64,000 nucleotides of DNA from Sesamum alatum (GCA_034509735.1 JACGWO010000003.1:40470873-40534872), one strand, 5' to 3'. Numbered from the stretch's first letter, positions 12,932-25,474 are shown. The notes: a model not told the origin generated them from the sequence alone. Program-made: numbers and translations.

Positions 12932-13073
12932 TTCACGAGCTTTTTTTCTTCTAGTCGTTAGATATTACAGAAGAGGACAACCAATATAACAAACTTCTAC
13001 GAAGGTAATTATATATTTTTTTTTTCTATTGTGGAATATCTGATCTGAATCATAGTTATAGAAGGGTAACATC

Positions 13074-13372
13074 CACTAGAAAAAAAAATAATATTAGCTA
13101 CATTTATAATAATTATGGCCAAAAATTGTGGTAAATAACTATTATTAATTAAATAAAAATTGATGCAAAAACTAGTTTTTTCACCATGAAAAACTTATTT
13201 GCCACGGCTTTTAGCTGTGGTAAAAACATTCGCCATGACTTTTAGCCATGACAAATATTTTAACCACCCTCACAAAAACTACGACCGACAACCGTTGTGT
13301 GGCCGTGATCAATAACTATTTGCTACAATTATTTAGTATTAACCATAATTAAATATCATATTTTTTATAGTA
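13074..13372. mobile_element. CACTA-type MITE, copy 1
   Basis: Begins CACTAGAAAAAAAAAT and ends TTTTTTATAGTA. The interior has the family's GCCATGACTTTTAGCCATG palindrome-like block and GACAACCGTTGTGTGGCCGT. The flanking triplets ATC/CTC match at two of three bases. Full-length relative of the copies at 56268 and 57639. Confidence 0.7.
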
Positions 13373-13477
13373 CTCGTTGTTGCAATTCTATAAATATGCA
13401 AAGTGAACAAGAACTAGTTTGAACAGTCAAATCTATATGCAAGTGAATTCATAAGCTCTTAATATTAGAAAGGGTAA

Positions 13478-13800
13478 ATTACATCTATCTTTTTTTAGGT
13501 TTGGTATAATTATAAATACCCCTTATTGTTTGAAAAATTATAAATATCCCCTGAGGTTTGTAACCATCTAAAAAATAACCCATTTTCATCCATTTTTGCG
13601 GGTGAACTGACCAAAATGCCTTTATTCATTTTATTTAATTTTTAAAAAATTTGAATTTTTGAACTACAATGCACATGGAGAAGTTCTTAAGGTTTTTTAC
13701 ACAGAGGAGTTAATAATGCAATTTGTCTCGGCTAATTTTTTTGTAATTTAATTAAAAATCAAGAGCAAAATGGTCAATTTCAGACCTTTGATTGAAAATT
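13478..13800. mobile_element. Truncated small transposon of the 44264 family
   Basis: Left end GGGTAAATTACATCTATC followed by TTTGGTATAATTATAAATACCCC and 'ccaaaatgcc' matches the element at 44264-44689 and the one at about 26579-26995. The right inverted end is missing here. Confidence 0.5.
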
Positions 13801-14470
13801 AATCGTAATGAACACTAATATGGATTTTAGTATAGTCAGACAATTTGGGCCCACAGCAATGGGCCGATGATTCGAATTGAGGCCCATCAAGCCTAGGCCC
13901 CCTTGTAGGCCCAACCCAGTATAACTCGTAAGGACAAAAATCAGCAGAAAAAGGTGAATGAGCGACACATGACCACATCACGGACAAGATAGGTGGTGCC
14001 CATACACTGGCCGTGGAATATAAAAATCCTCATTTATCAAAGTCAATGTATCAAATCTTATCCAATTGTTTATCTTTTTAGTCTGATTTTTACACCATAG
14101 CACCTATTCTGACTTGATCGTCGGATTACATTAAGCATTCGTATGTTGTATAATTTTTAGGGCTAAAATGGTCACTTAATCATATATTTTACAAAATTTT
14201 GTAGCCCATAAATCATTTTATAGAGCATTATTCTTAGGTTAGGGCCATGGGATAAATATTCTGGCATATATTGACTTTGTTGGATGTCGCATAAAATGGA
14301 CGAAATATGAGTACAAGTTTAAGTTTAATTAGTGGAATAAAATATATATAATAATATATGTATAATAATTGATTGTATCCATAATATTAGTTAACTTTGC
14401 CATTTTCTTGAGGTTATGTGAATCACTCCAACATTTTAAAGGTTCAAGAACATTGCCCTATTTCTTAAGA

Positions 14471-14991
14471 GGCTTAAATATATTTTTTGTACTCTCATTT
14501 TGTCACTTTAGTACTTTTTTTTTTTTTTTTTAGAGTTGCAAAATAATTCTATAATTTTTTTATATTTTATAATTTTGATCCTTCCTGTACCAGATTCTGC
14601 AAAAATTATGGAATAAATCATGTGCCTCTCGCGATTTTGACATTATCATCCTTATCTTTCCAGAGGTTGCAAAAGAGTCATGTAAATTTTTGGTATTTCA
14701 CAATTTTGATTCTTCTGGTGTCGGATTTTGTAAAAGTTGACGGAATAAATTATATGCCACATCATTTTTTTTAATTTTTCGTCCATGTTGAAAAAAATGA
14801 ACCATCAGAATAAAGCCCCAATTAAAATGAACCATATGAGGGGCAAATAATTTATTACAACGACTTTTACTAAAATCCAACACCAGAAGAACAAAAATTA
14901 CGGAATGTCAAAAAGTTATAAGATTCTTTTACAGCTCCTAAATAAATAAAAATATTAAAATGTCAAAATTATTCAAAAATATATTTAAGCC
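14471..14991. mobile_element. 521-bp Mutator-like element with poly-T interior
   Basis: Inverted ends GGCTTAAATATATTTTT and its inverse AAAAATATATTTAAGCC. Flanking nonamers TTCTTAAGA (14462-14470) and TTGTTAACA (14992-15000) match at seven of nine positions, as an aged 9-bp duplication would. Confidence 0.6.
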
Positions 14992-15330
14992 TTGTTAACA
15001 CCATACTCCAAATTATTAAAACTTCAAGTCTAATAAGAGTATTTAGGGAAATGTCATTTTAGTTCCAGAAAATAGGGCAGGTGTCATTTTCTGTATCAAG
15101 GTTAACAAAATAGCCACCTTTGGTAAGTTAACTTTTCACTAAAAAAAAAAAAATTAGTCATACCTTTAAAAAAAATACACGATAGGGTCACCAGAAAGTT
15201 ATGTGGCTGTTAAATGACCACTTTAGAGGGAAAAAAGGAGATTTGATTTCCATTTTCCCATGTAATATTTAAAATGTTTACAAAATCCATGCCTAACTAA
15301 AACGTAAAAATTAATTTTGTATATTTTTCA

Positions 15331-15678
15331 TCTATATTAATATAAAAATAAAAAAAATAAAAAAAAACTTTCCTCTATAATCACAAATGGTGGTTATTGA
15401 CACTGTCACACTAATTTTTAAATGACAATTGCACCCCTGATTAGATTATTTTAAAATTAATTATTAATTACTTTTTATTTTACAAAAGTCACTCCACGTC
15501 ATTTTAACACCATTACACTAATTCTTTTGTTATGTGGATAATACCTAAGTTGATTTTTTTTTTTTTTTGTGAAATGTGTTTTTTTGGTTTATATATTTTG
15601 TTCTTATTTATAATATATTTTAAAATATAAAAAATTATTTATTATATGCATGCAGAGACAACCTACCACAACGACTAA
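15331..15678 (+). mobile_element. Helitron-like short element, copy 1 (diverged)
   Basis: Starts TCTATATTAATATAAAA after an A and ends ...ACGACTAA before a T, as expected of TC...CTRR Helitron ends inserted between A and T. The interior shares the TGGTTATTGACACTGTC and TTTATAATATATTTTAAA blocks with copies at 31289, 43830 and 55476. Confidence 0.5.
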
Positions 15679-15689
15679 TATTAATTAAA

Positions 15690-16440
15690 ACAATTCCTCC
15701 GAGGTGTGGAACATGTGGCTATCGAGCCCTCTTATGCGTAGGTTAGCTGCCACACAAGGCTTCTGGGTCTGGCCTGGATCTTTGGATGAGCTTGCTATCA
15801 AGTTGGGCTCCTTGGGCTTGAGGTGGCCTAGGGGACCTAACCTGCTGGGCTGCTTCCAGTCTTGGGCCACTTAGGTTTTCATTTTTTAGGGGTATCATTT
15901 AGAGCCACATTATTAGAGTAGATGCCTCTAGCGAGAATAGGGACCAGAAATCTCCACTAAGACCCCTCCTATCGAGGAGAGAGGTAATTTCCCTCTTTGA
16001 TGATGTGACCTTTCATTACTAGGCCACATGTACGCAATGGTCTGCGTTGCCATGATGGCGCGTAGGTGCGGGGTTCTAGGTCATGCCACGAACGGGTATT
16101 AGTAACCTCCTACTCCATGTACTCGTACCTGACAATAGTAGTTTGCCTTATTTTCTTGAGAGAAAAAGGGCTCAATGCCCTAACTTCTTGCATTCTTCCT
16201 TCTACAACTATTGTTTTCTCTTTCTTTAGCGTTCTTGACGGTTTCTTGGGTGTTTTTTGACCGTTTTCCCCTTTATTAGTCCCTTCCACCTTCTTATCCT
16301 TTTAAGTATTTTTATATGCCTTAGTTCATCTTCTTACTCGTCATCCTTTTTTTCCAAGCTTTGCATAATTTTGATGGCATCCTTAAACAAGTGTGTGTGA
16401 TTCATAGGCGAGCATCATATTGCTTAAGCCAATGATCCCA
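15690..16440 (+). repeat. Probable leader or LTR region of a decayed gypsy-type element
   Basis: The composition rises in GC just before the gag-like region at 16446. Phrases such as GGGCTCCTTGGGCTTGAGG and GGGCTCAATGCCC resemble plant LTR/leader DNA, but no second LTR was found, so this is an inference from position. Confidence 0.3.
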
Positions 16441-16445
16441 CCTAG

Positions 16446-17820
16446 GTGGCCTCGAGGGAACTAGACCATGACCCCTCGTCCTCTCGATTGCCTTGGCGGT
16501 GGAGCCTCCTTATTGAGGGGCTACATCACCGCTTAATAGATGAATCCTCTGAGGAAGAGGAGGAGGAGGAGAGAGGGAGAGGCCTCATCCAAAGAGAAGG
16601 AGGATATAGGGGAGAGGGGTTTCGTACCCGAGGGAGAGGCACAATTTCCCTTGGCTAAGGCTATAGTGGCCCAGGATGCCAACTCAGTGTACGTGGAGCG
16701 ACACCCGTCCACTATCCGGGAGTTGGGCACTCTTCTATTTTCAGAGGAGTTTGGTATTCCGCCTTCGTTTTCCATCCTTATTCCCAACCTTTAGAGCCTC
16801 TCAAACCATCCTCCTCATAACAATTTATGTTTTTACACTGCCCAATTGTTCAGGGCTTTGCTTTCTCATACTTGTTTTTTATTTCGAGGTTACCTGTCCT
16901 TTAGGGATGCCCTTGAATCAACTTACTCCTAACTCTTTCTACCTAATAGCCGGTTATGCCATCGTTTCAAAATATCATGGAGTGGAACCTTCTGGGAGGA
17001 GTTTCCACTCCTTTTTTTTCAATTAAAAAAAATGAGAACCTAGTCTTTTGCACTTTTGTCCCCAACATGGGGGGTATGTTTCTTGCTTGCTCCCAACCCT
17101 TCTAAGAATTGGAAAGGGAGGTATTTCATTATGGTGCCCCTCGTTTAATGGGATTTTCCCCATAGGTGGTTGGTGGATCTTTTCCCGACTAAGATTATTT
17201 CCATGCATCATAGGTACTCTAACTTGAATGCCCTCTTCGATATGCTGAAACCCAGACCCTTACGATTGTAAAGGGCTGATCCACGAGGGGCTCCTATCCT
17301 ATTACCGTCTGAGCTTGTTGGAGTTCCTCTTAGAGGAGCCTCTGGGAATTATCCTAATTTCATCTACAGTTAATTTGCATTTTTAACCTTTTGGTCATGT
17401 TCTGACATGGTTTTTCTTTTATGTTTCTGCACGTGGTGATGATGTTCAAGAACCTTCGGAAGAGCTTTCTTGTTAGACCTGAAGACGAGTCTAGGAGACA
17501 TCCTTGACCCCGACAAGGAGGCCCCCTAGCAGCCAGGTTAGGAGGATCCTCCCGTGAACTTAGGTAGTTACTTCGCTCGTCTTCTTACTCTTTTTTCAAA
17601 TATAATCAAACTAATGAATAGTATCGCACGAGGGCTCATTCTAGAGAACGAGTTGGAAAACGTCTTTGAGACTGTGATGGAGGAGGTGCGGGCCACTCCC
17701 CCAGTTACTTCTACTACTGCCATAGAGATGGATCTCCCTGAGGAGTTTGTCGAAGAGTCCACAAATGAGCTATTCCCCCCACCCCCATCCAGAAAGAGTC
17801 CCCAAAGGAGAAGATGACCC
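16446..17820 (+). pseudogene. Decayed gypsy-type gag/'transposase_28-like' region
   Basis: In changing frames one can read EEFGIPPSFSILIPNL, MPLNQLTPNSFYLIAGYAIV and GVEPSGRSFHSFFF (about 16740-17020), then HYGAPRLMGF and WWIFSR-like pieces to about 17200. These resemble the 'putative gypsy type transposon' (PF04195-like) N-terminal region of plant Ty3/gypsy elements: a short-helix domain followed by 'xLxPNxxxxxxGF'-type text. Stops and frameshifts occur every 50-100 codons. A charged piece (17554-17817) ends in a proline/lysine stretch. Not functional. Confidence 0.5.
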
Positions 17821-18239
17821 CCCCCAAGAGGAGTAAGACTTAATAAACCCCCTCTTTTTTTAGAGAGAAACAGAGTGATATAAACAATTTCTTTCTTACG
17901 GCCTACTGTTAAGGATGGATTATAGGCAGTTTATGGTCGTTTGGAACAACTTTACTTTTCTTATATTTTTTCCTACTTTGACAAATTATTTCTCCTCCCC
18001 GATCGTTTGGCTGGTAAGGCCTTTTATGAAATCCATTGTTTCCCCTTATGTTCATGTTGGATTTTGATTAGGCCTTGTCGCCCTCATGTGATGCTTTACT
18101 ATTTACTTGTTTGTTTGTTTTCTTCCTGACCCATAGAGATTTCTTCCTAAGGTAGGCTCAAGGACGAATACCTGCCCTTGGTTTTATTTAGAAAAAAAAG
18201 GGTAAGTATGTCAAAAGATATGTTAAGGACCTTTTGCCA

Positions 18240-18600
18240 AGAGACGGGGCCTATGAGCAAAAATTTTAGTCTTAAGGAGGTGCCTACAAGAAGCATAACT
18301 GGGATGCTCGCGAAGGGCATGGCTTATCCCAAGAGGATGCCTGCTAGGGGAGCAAGCGTTATTCAGAGAAAGTGTCTACCAGGAACAGTGCTTATTTAGG
18401 AGTATGGTTGTTCAAAGCAGGCTTATTCTAAAGAGTGCCTGTTACGAGCAAGATTTATTTTAGGATTAAGCCTACTCAAAGCAATGCTTATTCTGAGAGA
18501 GTGTCTGCTATAATTAAGGTTTAATTTAGGAAAATGCATGCTCAGAGTATGGCTTCTTTTAGGAGGATGCCTATGGGGAGTAGCGCTTATTTAGTCATAG
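18240..18600. repeat. Degenerate tandem array, about 32-bp unit
   Basis: Some nine or more units with a period near 32 bp, each built on GGCTTATT..., AGGATGCCT/GAGTGCCT and GAGCAA-like words (for example starting near 18323, 18356, 18389, 18420, 18452, 18484, 18516, 18548 and 18582). It lies between the gag-like and pol-like gypsy remains. Confidence 0.6.
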
Positions 18601-18699
18601 AATTGCTTTAAGGTTGTGAATATTCAAAGGTCGGTATAACTTCCGCCCTTCAAGGTCTTCAATTCATAGGCTCCATGTCCCAAGAATCCCCTTATTTAT

Positions 18700-20220
18700 A
18701 AGGGCCTTCCTAGTTAGGATCAAGCTTCCCTACTGGCTTTAATGCGTCGACTCGCCAGAGGACTAGGTCTCCTACTTGGAGGTCCCGGGACTCTACTCGT
18801 TTATTGTAAGAATTGATCACTAAACTTTTGTAGTATTGTATAAAGAGGAAAGCCTTTTCCCGAACCTCCTCGATGAAGTCTAGGCTCTGTCTGAGAAGGC
18901 AAGTGTTATCCAAATTTTTGCTGGGATGACTGCACCAGTCCCATACACTAGAGTAAAGGGACTTTCTCCGGTGGAGGCTCTGGGGGTTGTACAATAAGCC
19001 CAAAGTACATTGGATAATTTTTCAACCCAAATTCCTCCTGCCCGATCTAGTCTCCTTTTAATTTCTTGTACTATGATTCAGTTGGTGACTTATACTTGCC
19101 CATTAGCCTGGGGATGGCCCATAAATGTGAACTTTTGTTTGAGGTGGGGCCCTTTGCATCAATCCTGAATTTTATGGCTTTGGAATTGTCGGTAATTATC
19201 CGATCAATTCTCGGGATAGACCAAACGACATATGATGTTCTTGCAAAGAACCTTATGACTTATCCCTCATTGATACGAGTGAGGGGCTCCACTTCGACTA
19301 ACTTGGTGAAGTGGTCTCTGACTACTAGGAGGGATTTTCTCTTGCCCGGGGCTAAGGGGAACGACCCTATGTCTATTCCCGTTAGGAGAAGGACAAGGGG
19401 CGAATAGAGTTGCGAGCGATTTTAGACAGATAGTCTGCTTAAGTTTTCTTCTTGGGATATCTGTTGGAGTTGGAAGCTCTTGAGCCTGACTTCAGCTCCT
19501 CGATCCTATAAAGGTATTGTACTATGCTGGCCTTCTTGGCCTCATATTCGCCCTCGATTTGCTTCATTTTTAACTGTGAATCGAAATAAGTTGTGAGGTG
19601 CTTGACTCCGGCTTCCTAGGCCATCTTCATGCCCAATGACTTCATATTTTTGCCTCATTATTTGAGGTTTTGAAGTCGAATATTATGGATAATTCAAGAT
19701 CATCCACTTCTGGGTAAGTTAGAATGATCTTAGCCCCACTTCCGTGGAGGGTACCTAGCCATCCACATGAAGCAGCCACACTTCTTTGCAGTGAGTGGGG
19801 GTTGTCATCTCAGACACAAAGTCTGCTAGGGCACAAGCCTTAATGGTTGTTTGTGGGAGGTAGGAAATGTCATATTCACTTAGTTTAATGGATCATTTGA
19901 CCAGCCTCCTCGAGGTATCTGGTTTCCCCAATATTTGCTTTAGGGGGTGGTTTGTCTGTACCCCTATGGGTGAGAAATGAAATATGGCCACACTCTATGG
20001 GCTAAGATGACCAAAGCAAAAACTACATTCTTAATGTCTGAGTATTAGCTCTCGGCTCTGTTGAATACCTTGCTCACATATTATACGGAGGTTTGAGCCT
20101 CATTTTCCTCTCGATGAGGACGTAAGTGATTGGCATGAGGGGTAATAGAAAGATATAGGTAAAGGATGTCCCTTGGGATCGACATTACCACCAAAGGAAA
20201 TGTTCCTTCAGAACGAAAGG
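18700..20220 (-). pseudogene. Decayed Ty3/gypsy RNase H and integrase
   Basis: Read leftwards on the minus strand. RNase H text lies at about 20150-19500 (YSDIKNVVFALVILAHR, then AGVKHLTTYFDSQL and EGEYEAKKASIVQYLYRIEEL). The integrase end lies at about 19130-18710 (GHPQANGQV, IVQEIKRRLDRAGGIWVE, NKRVESRDLQVGDLVLWR, GKLDPN). Many stops and shifts. The orientation is opposite to the gag-like block at 16446, so the two are either different elements or one element rearranged. Confidence 0.75.
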
Positions 20221-20357
20221 ACACCAATTTAGTTAATCTAAATTTTCTTTAATTATATATAGTAAATTTATTTTCACATATATTCTATTTTATCATGTAT
20301 GATGTACCATATTATATATATATATATATATAACTTACGTGGATTGCCATGCATATT

Positions 20358-20760
20358 GCATGAATTTGCAGATTGACAAAGCCTCAATGTTGGAAGAAGT
20401 AATAGAGTACATGAGACAACTACAAGCTCAAGTACTAACGATGGGGAGGATGAAGATGTCATCCATGATGTTGCCACTAGCCATGCAACAACAACTTTCA
20501 GATGTCTATGATGCCTCACGTGGGAATGAGCATTGGCATGGGGATGGGGATGTGAGTCGTGACATGAACGCTATAAGCCAGCTGGGCGGAGTGCCGTCTG
20601 TTATTCCGCCCACCGCCCCCTTGATGCCCGTGCCCTTATGGGATAAACCAGGGATCGTTTGCCAGCGTCGATGGGTTCACCATTCCCAAACCCTTTTATC
20701 CACATTTCTTGCATGCCAATCCCAAGTTTTATTATACAATTACCATTATTACCTTTAGCC
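20358..20760 (+). pseudogene. Orphan 3' exon of a UNE10/PIF-like bHLH transcription factor gene
   Basis: After an acceptor-like TTTGCAG at about 20366-20372 the frame reads IDKASMLEEVIEYMRQLQAQV, then MMLPLAMQQQ and, near the end, LLSTFLACQSQ. The first is the second helix of a bHLH domain; the rest matches the C-terminal text of UNE10/PIF-type factors as I know the family. The basic region, first helix and whole N-terminus are absent, and upstream DNA is gypsy remains while downstream is copia remains. Probably a fragment left or carried by transposon activity. It could be a real last exon only if upstream exons were lost from the assembly. Confidence 0.6.
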
Positions 20761-21566
20761 ACATTAAACTTTTTTCTTTTATATACACATAAAATGAAAT
20801 ATATATTACCCTCACTGAAGCCAACTATGATCTATGGTCCCAAATAATGGAAATGTCGATTGTTGATCCTAAGAAGTTAGAGTTTATTATTGGTGAAAAA
20901 GATCCTCCAACTCCCACAGACATCTCTTACACAAAATGGTTTGCCGAAAATCAAAAGGTGAAAGGATGGCTACTAACATCAACGTCGCCTGAGATTGTGA
21001 AGCACTATATTTGATTGCGCACTGCAGATGAAATTTGGAGTTCTTTTGCCTAAGCTTTCTATGACGGAACAGATGAATCACAACTCTTTGCTTTGAATTA
21101 GCGGGCCTTCTAAACAGGTTGGTCATCCTTTATCCACTTACTACAGTGTTCTTATTGAAAATTTTCAAGAGTTGGATCGTCTTTATAAGATTTAAATGAA
21201 AAGATCCCAATGATGTTATTGCATATAAAAATATGTTGAACGATTACGGGTGCACATATTTCTAAATGGACTAAATTTAGAGTTTGAACAAATTCAGGGA
21301 GAAATCCTTAGAAAGGATCACAAACTGGACCCTGAAGAAACTTATGTGTATGTATGTCGTGATTATATTGGAAGAACAACACTCAATGGTGAATCTAATA
21401 GTCTTGAACCATCCCCTATGATTGCACATCGAACCAAATCCAAACAACCAAATCAAAAATAAGATCGAGCACCTAGAACAATTAATTATATTGATGATCA
21501 ATTACAAAACCATAACAATCACATTGGACGTTTTTGTACTAATTGTGGACAATTTGGACATACTAA

Positions 21567-22499
21567 GGGTTTGTTTGGTTCAAATGAGAGGAAATGGGAA
21601 GTGAAAGGGGGAAGGGGAGGGGAGGGAAAGAAGAACAGTTTTGCTTCAAGTTGTTTGGTATGATTGGAAGTGGAGTAAATCTCAAATACTTCTCCTTGTT
21701 TGGTACCAGAAATACATATTGAGAAGAAAAGACTAATTTCTGTAATTTTACTGTTTAACCCTTTCTCTTCATTTTGTATTAGAAATAAACAAGTTAATAT
21801 TATACTAATATAATGATAGTATATCAAATATTTAAAAACCTTATTAATAAAAATATTTATCAAACACGAACAATAATAAAACCCAACTTTTCAACAACCT
21901 AGATTCACGTTTTTTTTTCTTGTTTTGTTGAGTGAAATCTTGACAAAAGTGACTGCAGCAGGCGGTGGGACAAAACTTATTAGTTTATGAACAACTTTGG
22001 TTCATGGAATAATCTAGTGCCAGCGGCAGGAAGAGGGAACAAGATTGGAGGAAATGATTATTTCAATCAAGATTGATAGCAAATTAACAATAAACAATTA
22101 TGAAAAACCAATTGAAAGTATGTTTACTTAATTGTTGACTTCAACGTAGTAGTTTTCTAACAATTTGATTATCTTTTCTCTGACAATTATGCATGTTATT
22201 ATTAGTGAGAAGGAGAAAAGAATTGGAGGGAAATATATATATATATATGTATATATATGGGCAATAGAGTAAATAAAAAAAATATATACTTTTTTTTTGT
22301 CTTTTTGGCCTTATACTTTCACTTTTCCGCCCAATTTTGTACGGAAATAAAAATTGGACTATGTAGGAGTTTCATATACATCCAGTTTCACTTCCCCTTC
22401 ATCTCTTTCCCCAAACCAAATACTAAATTTTTTCTTATACATCCACTTTTACTTCCACTCCTCTTATACTTCTACTTTTCGCTCCAACCAAATGTACCC
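21567..22499. mobile_element. 933-bp PIF/Harbinger-like (Tourist-type) MITE inside the copia gag
   Basis: Inverted ends GGGTTTGTTTGGTTC and GGGTACATTTGGTTG (inverse of the right end), flanked by a 3-bp TAA duplication at 21564-21566 and 22500-22502. Removing it rejoins the copia text from FGHTK to the WWDPIK block. The left 300 bp are clearly related to 63319-63720. Confidence 0.8.
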
Positions 22500-23487
22500 T
22501 AAATCCGAAGTGGTGGGATCCTATTAAGGCCCCTTACAAACAAAATTCCAAATCACATCGCCATATTGTTGTTGCTATCATAGAACCATAAGATAAAGCT
22601 CCTGATGAATCAAGTCATGAAGCTTCTACTGTTGTAACTAAACCATTTGGTGCTGGTAAGGTTTTTCAAACTTCTACTTGTACTAGTAATAGTTCGGGGA
22701 TAATTGATTCTAATGCGAGTGATTATATGAACTTTGATTTTAATCATGTTGAGTCCTCAAAACTCTCCAAAGAACGTATGGTGTCAATTGCCATCTTATT
22801 GGGGTTGTACATGCTTCTTTATTTGATGCTCACATGCCTACTAGTTATTAGGGAGAAGCAATCACTGTTGCAACCTACCTCTTGCAAAGTACCTTTACAA
22901 GTGTATGAAGTTATTTGGGTACAAGCAAAGTAATTTCGATCACACTATTTTCTTGAAACATAATAAAGAAAAGATTAGTGCTCTTATTGTTTATGTTGAC
23001 GATATGATAGTGAGTGGAATGATCCTTAAGAAATGATGGCATTGCAAGAGCATCTTGCTATTGAGTTGAAATGAAAGACCTCGATGGGATAAAGTACTTT
23101 CTTGGAATTGAATTATTGAGATCAGATAGACATATTTTTCTATCACAACAAAAATAAACTTTGGATCTATTAAATGAGATTGGTATGACAACATGCAAAC
23201 CTGTGTTAGTACCCCTATGGAAGAAAATCTGAAATTGGGTGTTCATCAAAATCAAGTTGTTGATAGAGGACGCTATCAAAGACTTGTAGGAAAGACTAAT
23301 GTACCTTGCACATACTCAACTTGATTGACTTATGCAATAAGTGTTGTGAACCAGTTCATGCATTCCCCAAATGAAGAACATATGGTTGTTGGTATTTGTA
23401 TCTTCTGCTACTTGAAATCAACATTGAAAAAGGAATTATGTATGTGAAAGGTGAATTGGATATAAAAGGATATATGGATGCTGATGT

Positions 23488-23880
23488 TGGAATGATCATT
23501 CACGAGCTGATCCAGCAGCCTGAGGAAGATGATGCCGCGTCAGCCGTCCAGCTCAAACACACTCATGACTTGGCCTGCCATTTGGATGTTGGATGATGTT
23601 GTCGCATTTTAGCAGTTTTATAGAAGCGTTTTCACGCTTTCTTCTTCCTTTACAAGTTTGTTCAGTCAGTTAAGCTGACTCAATTATTCTTTCTCTTATT
23701 GGTCCATGTAGGCGTTGGTTGTTACAGAGTTAGTTAGCTTAGGCGGGAACTTTGTGTATTTAAAGCCTTGCACTATGGTTTTCTGCAGATACAGGAAACA
23801 ACAAAATTCTGAAAGCTATGGCGTTCTTCACTCTCTCTGCACTATTTTTCGTTTGTCACATTTTTCATCGATTGAGCTAG
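23488..23880 (+). mobile_element. Solo-LTR-like insertion in copia RNase H
   Basis: The copia RNase H reading breaks after GYMDADVG and resumes with IDDRRSTFGY. The intervening 390 bp start near TGTTGGAATGATCA, contain a TATA-like GTATTTAAAGCC at about 23756 and look like a copia LTR. Exact ends and target duplication could not be fixed. Confidence 0.4.
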
Positions 23881-24458
23881 TTCTATTGATGATAGACGAT
23901 CTACATTCGGGTATTTCACATTTATAGGCGAAAATTTAGTTACTTGGAGAAATAAAGAACAAAAAGTAGTAGCCAGATCTAGTGCTGAAACTGAATACAG
24001 GGGAAAGGCTAAGGCAATATGTGAATTACTATGGATTAGAAATTCGATACAAGAGTTGAATGTTAAGTAAGACAAATCCATGAAGTTATATTATGATAAT
24101 AAGGAACATGTGATATTGCACATAATCCTATTAAACATGATCGAACCAAACATGTTGAAATCGATAGGCATTTCATCAAAGAAAAATTAGAGGCAAAAGT
24201 CATTGAAGTTCCTCATGTGTTCGTACTGAAGATCAGCTTGCAAATATAGTCATCTATAGATAGATTATGTTGTATATATTCTCTTTCTTTTGCTTGGAGG
24301 AAAGCTGTAGCGAATGAAATCTTTTCATCAAACGTATTCTTAGTTCATAACTGAATGCACACGGACCACATGACTTAATTCACCAAGCAAGGCATCACTT
24401 CAGGCTTATTGCCGATTCGACTCCAATCACATCCACAATCGATCACATATAATGATCA

Positions 24459-25474
24459 GGGGAAATAGCATTTTTTATTCCATAACTTAGGCTCTTTTCA
24501 CTTTTGGTACCATCCGTCACGGGATTAGCACTTTTGGTCCCGTAACTTACAAAAATAAGCAATTTTCGTCCTCCGCCATTTTTCCGTTAGTTTTTTAATG
24601 AAAATGGCCATAAGGCCGTTAACTTTTTCAAATTGAAGAAAAATTTGGCGCCCTTTATGCTTGGTATCATTTTTGGGGGGAATATAACTACTATTGAGAG
24701 CTAAAATAAAAAATTGAAAGAAATTAGAGCAAATAAAGGTGATTTCTATCCTCTCTCACAAAAAAAAAAAAAATCTTTCTTTTAATTTTATTTGTGTTGC
24801 AATTTATCATTTTCTACGGACTCTAATATTAGAACAAGTGCTGATCCACCAAAAATTCAAGTAACCCAATGTAAGTATATAAATTACATAAATTGCATAA
24901 ATTACAAAAAATTAATTACATAAATTGCATAGATTACAAAAATTCAATTACATAAATTGCATAAATATTTACTTGAATATTTACATAAATCAAGTACATA
25001 TTCAATTACAAGAGCTTGAATCTTTGTAATTTATGCAATTTATATAATTTATGTGGTTACATTGGATTACTTGAATTTTTTATGGGTCAACACTTATTCT
25101 AATATTTACAGAGTTCGTAGAATATGATAAATTGCAGCACCAATGAAATTAAAGAAGGAAAGATTGTATTTTGTGAGAGAGGATAAAAATCACCTCTATT
25201 TGTCCTAATCTCCTTCAATTTTTTATTTTAGCTCTCAATAGTAGTTATATTCCCGCCAAATATAATACCAAGCACAAAGACCGCCAATTTTTTCTTTAAT
25301 TGGAAAAAGTTAACAGCCAGATGGCCATCTCCGTTAAAAAACTAACGGAAAAATAGGGGATGACAAAAATTGCTAATTTTTGTAAGTTACGGGACTAAAA
25401 GTGCGAATCCCATAACAAATGGTACTAAAAATGAAAAAAAACCTAAGTTATGGGACTAAAAATGCTATTTCCCC
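24459..25474. mobile_element. 1016-bp Mutator-type element with very long inverted repeats
   Basis: Ends GGGGAAATAGCATTTTT and inverse, with a perfect 9-bp target duplication TAATGATCA at 24450-24458 and 25475-25483. The two arms are inverted copies over roughly 300-400 bp each (for example TTTTATTTTAGCTCTC and its complement), around a short centre of repeated CATAAATTGCATAAATTAC words. No coding content. It is a fold-back element. Confidence 0.85.

Larger units (their letters stand above)
20790..24255 (+). pseudogene. Decayed Ty1/copia retrotransposon (gag, protease, reverse transcriptase, RNase H)
   Basis: In broken frames: gag text (LPSLKPTMIYGPK; KWFAENQKVKGWLL; GLNLEFEQIQGEIL; about 20800-21475); a CCHC knuckle CTNCGQFGHTK at 21537-21570, cut by a MITE; then WWDPIKAPY just past it (22510); a protease-like IIDSNASDYMNFDFN (about 22699) where the usual catalytic DSG reads DSN; a short integrase remnant (HMPTSY-GEA, about 22830); the reverse-transcriptase YVDDMIVSG motif near 22993; a tail with YAISVVNQFMHSPNEEHM (about 23335); and RNase H (DDRRSTFGYFTF, VVARSSAETEYRG) at 23892-24060. 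Most of integrase and the front of RT are deleted. Two insertions interrupt it. Dead element. Confidence 0.85.
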
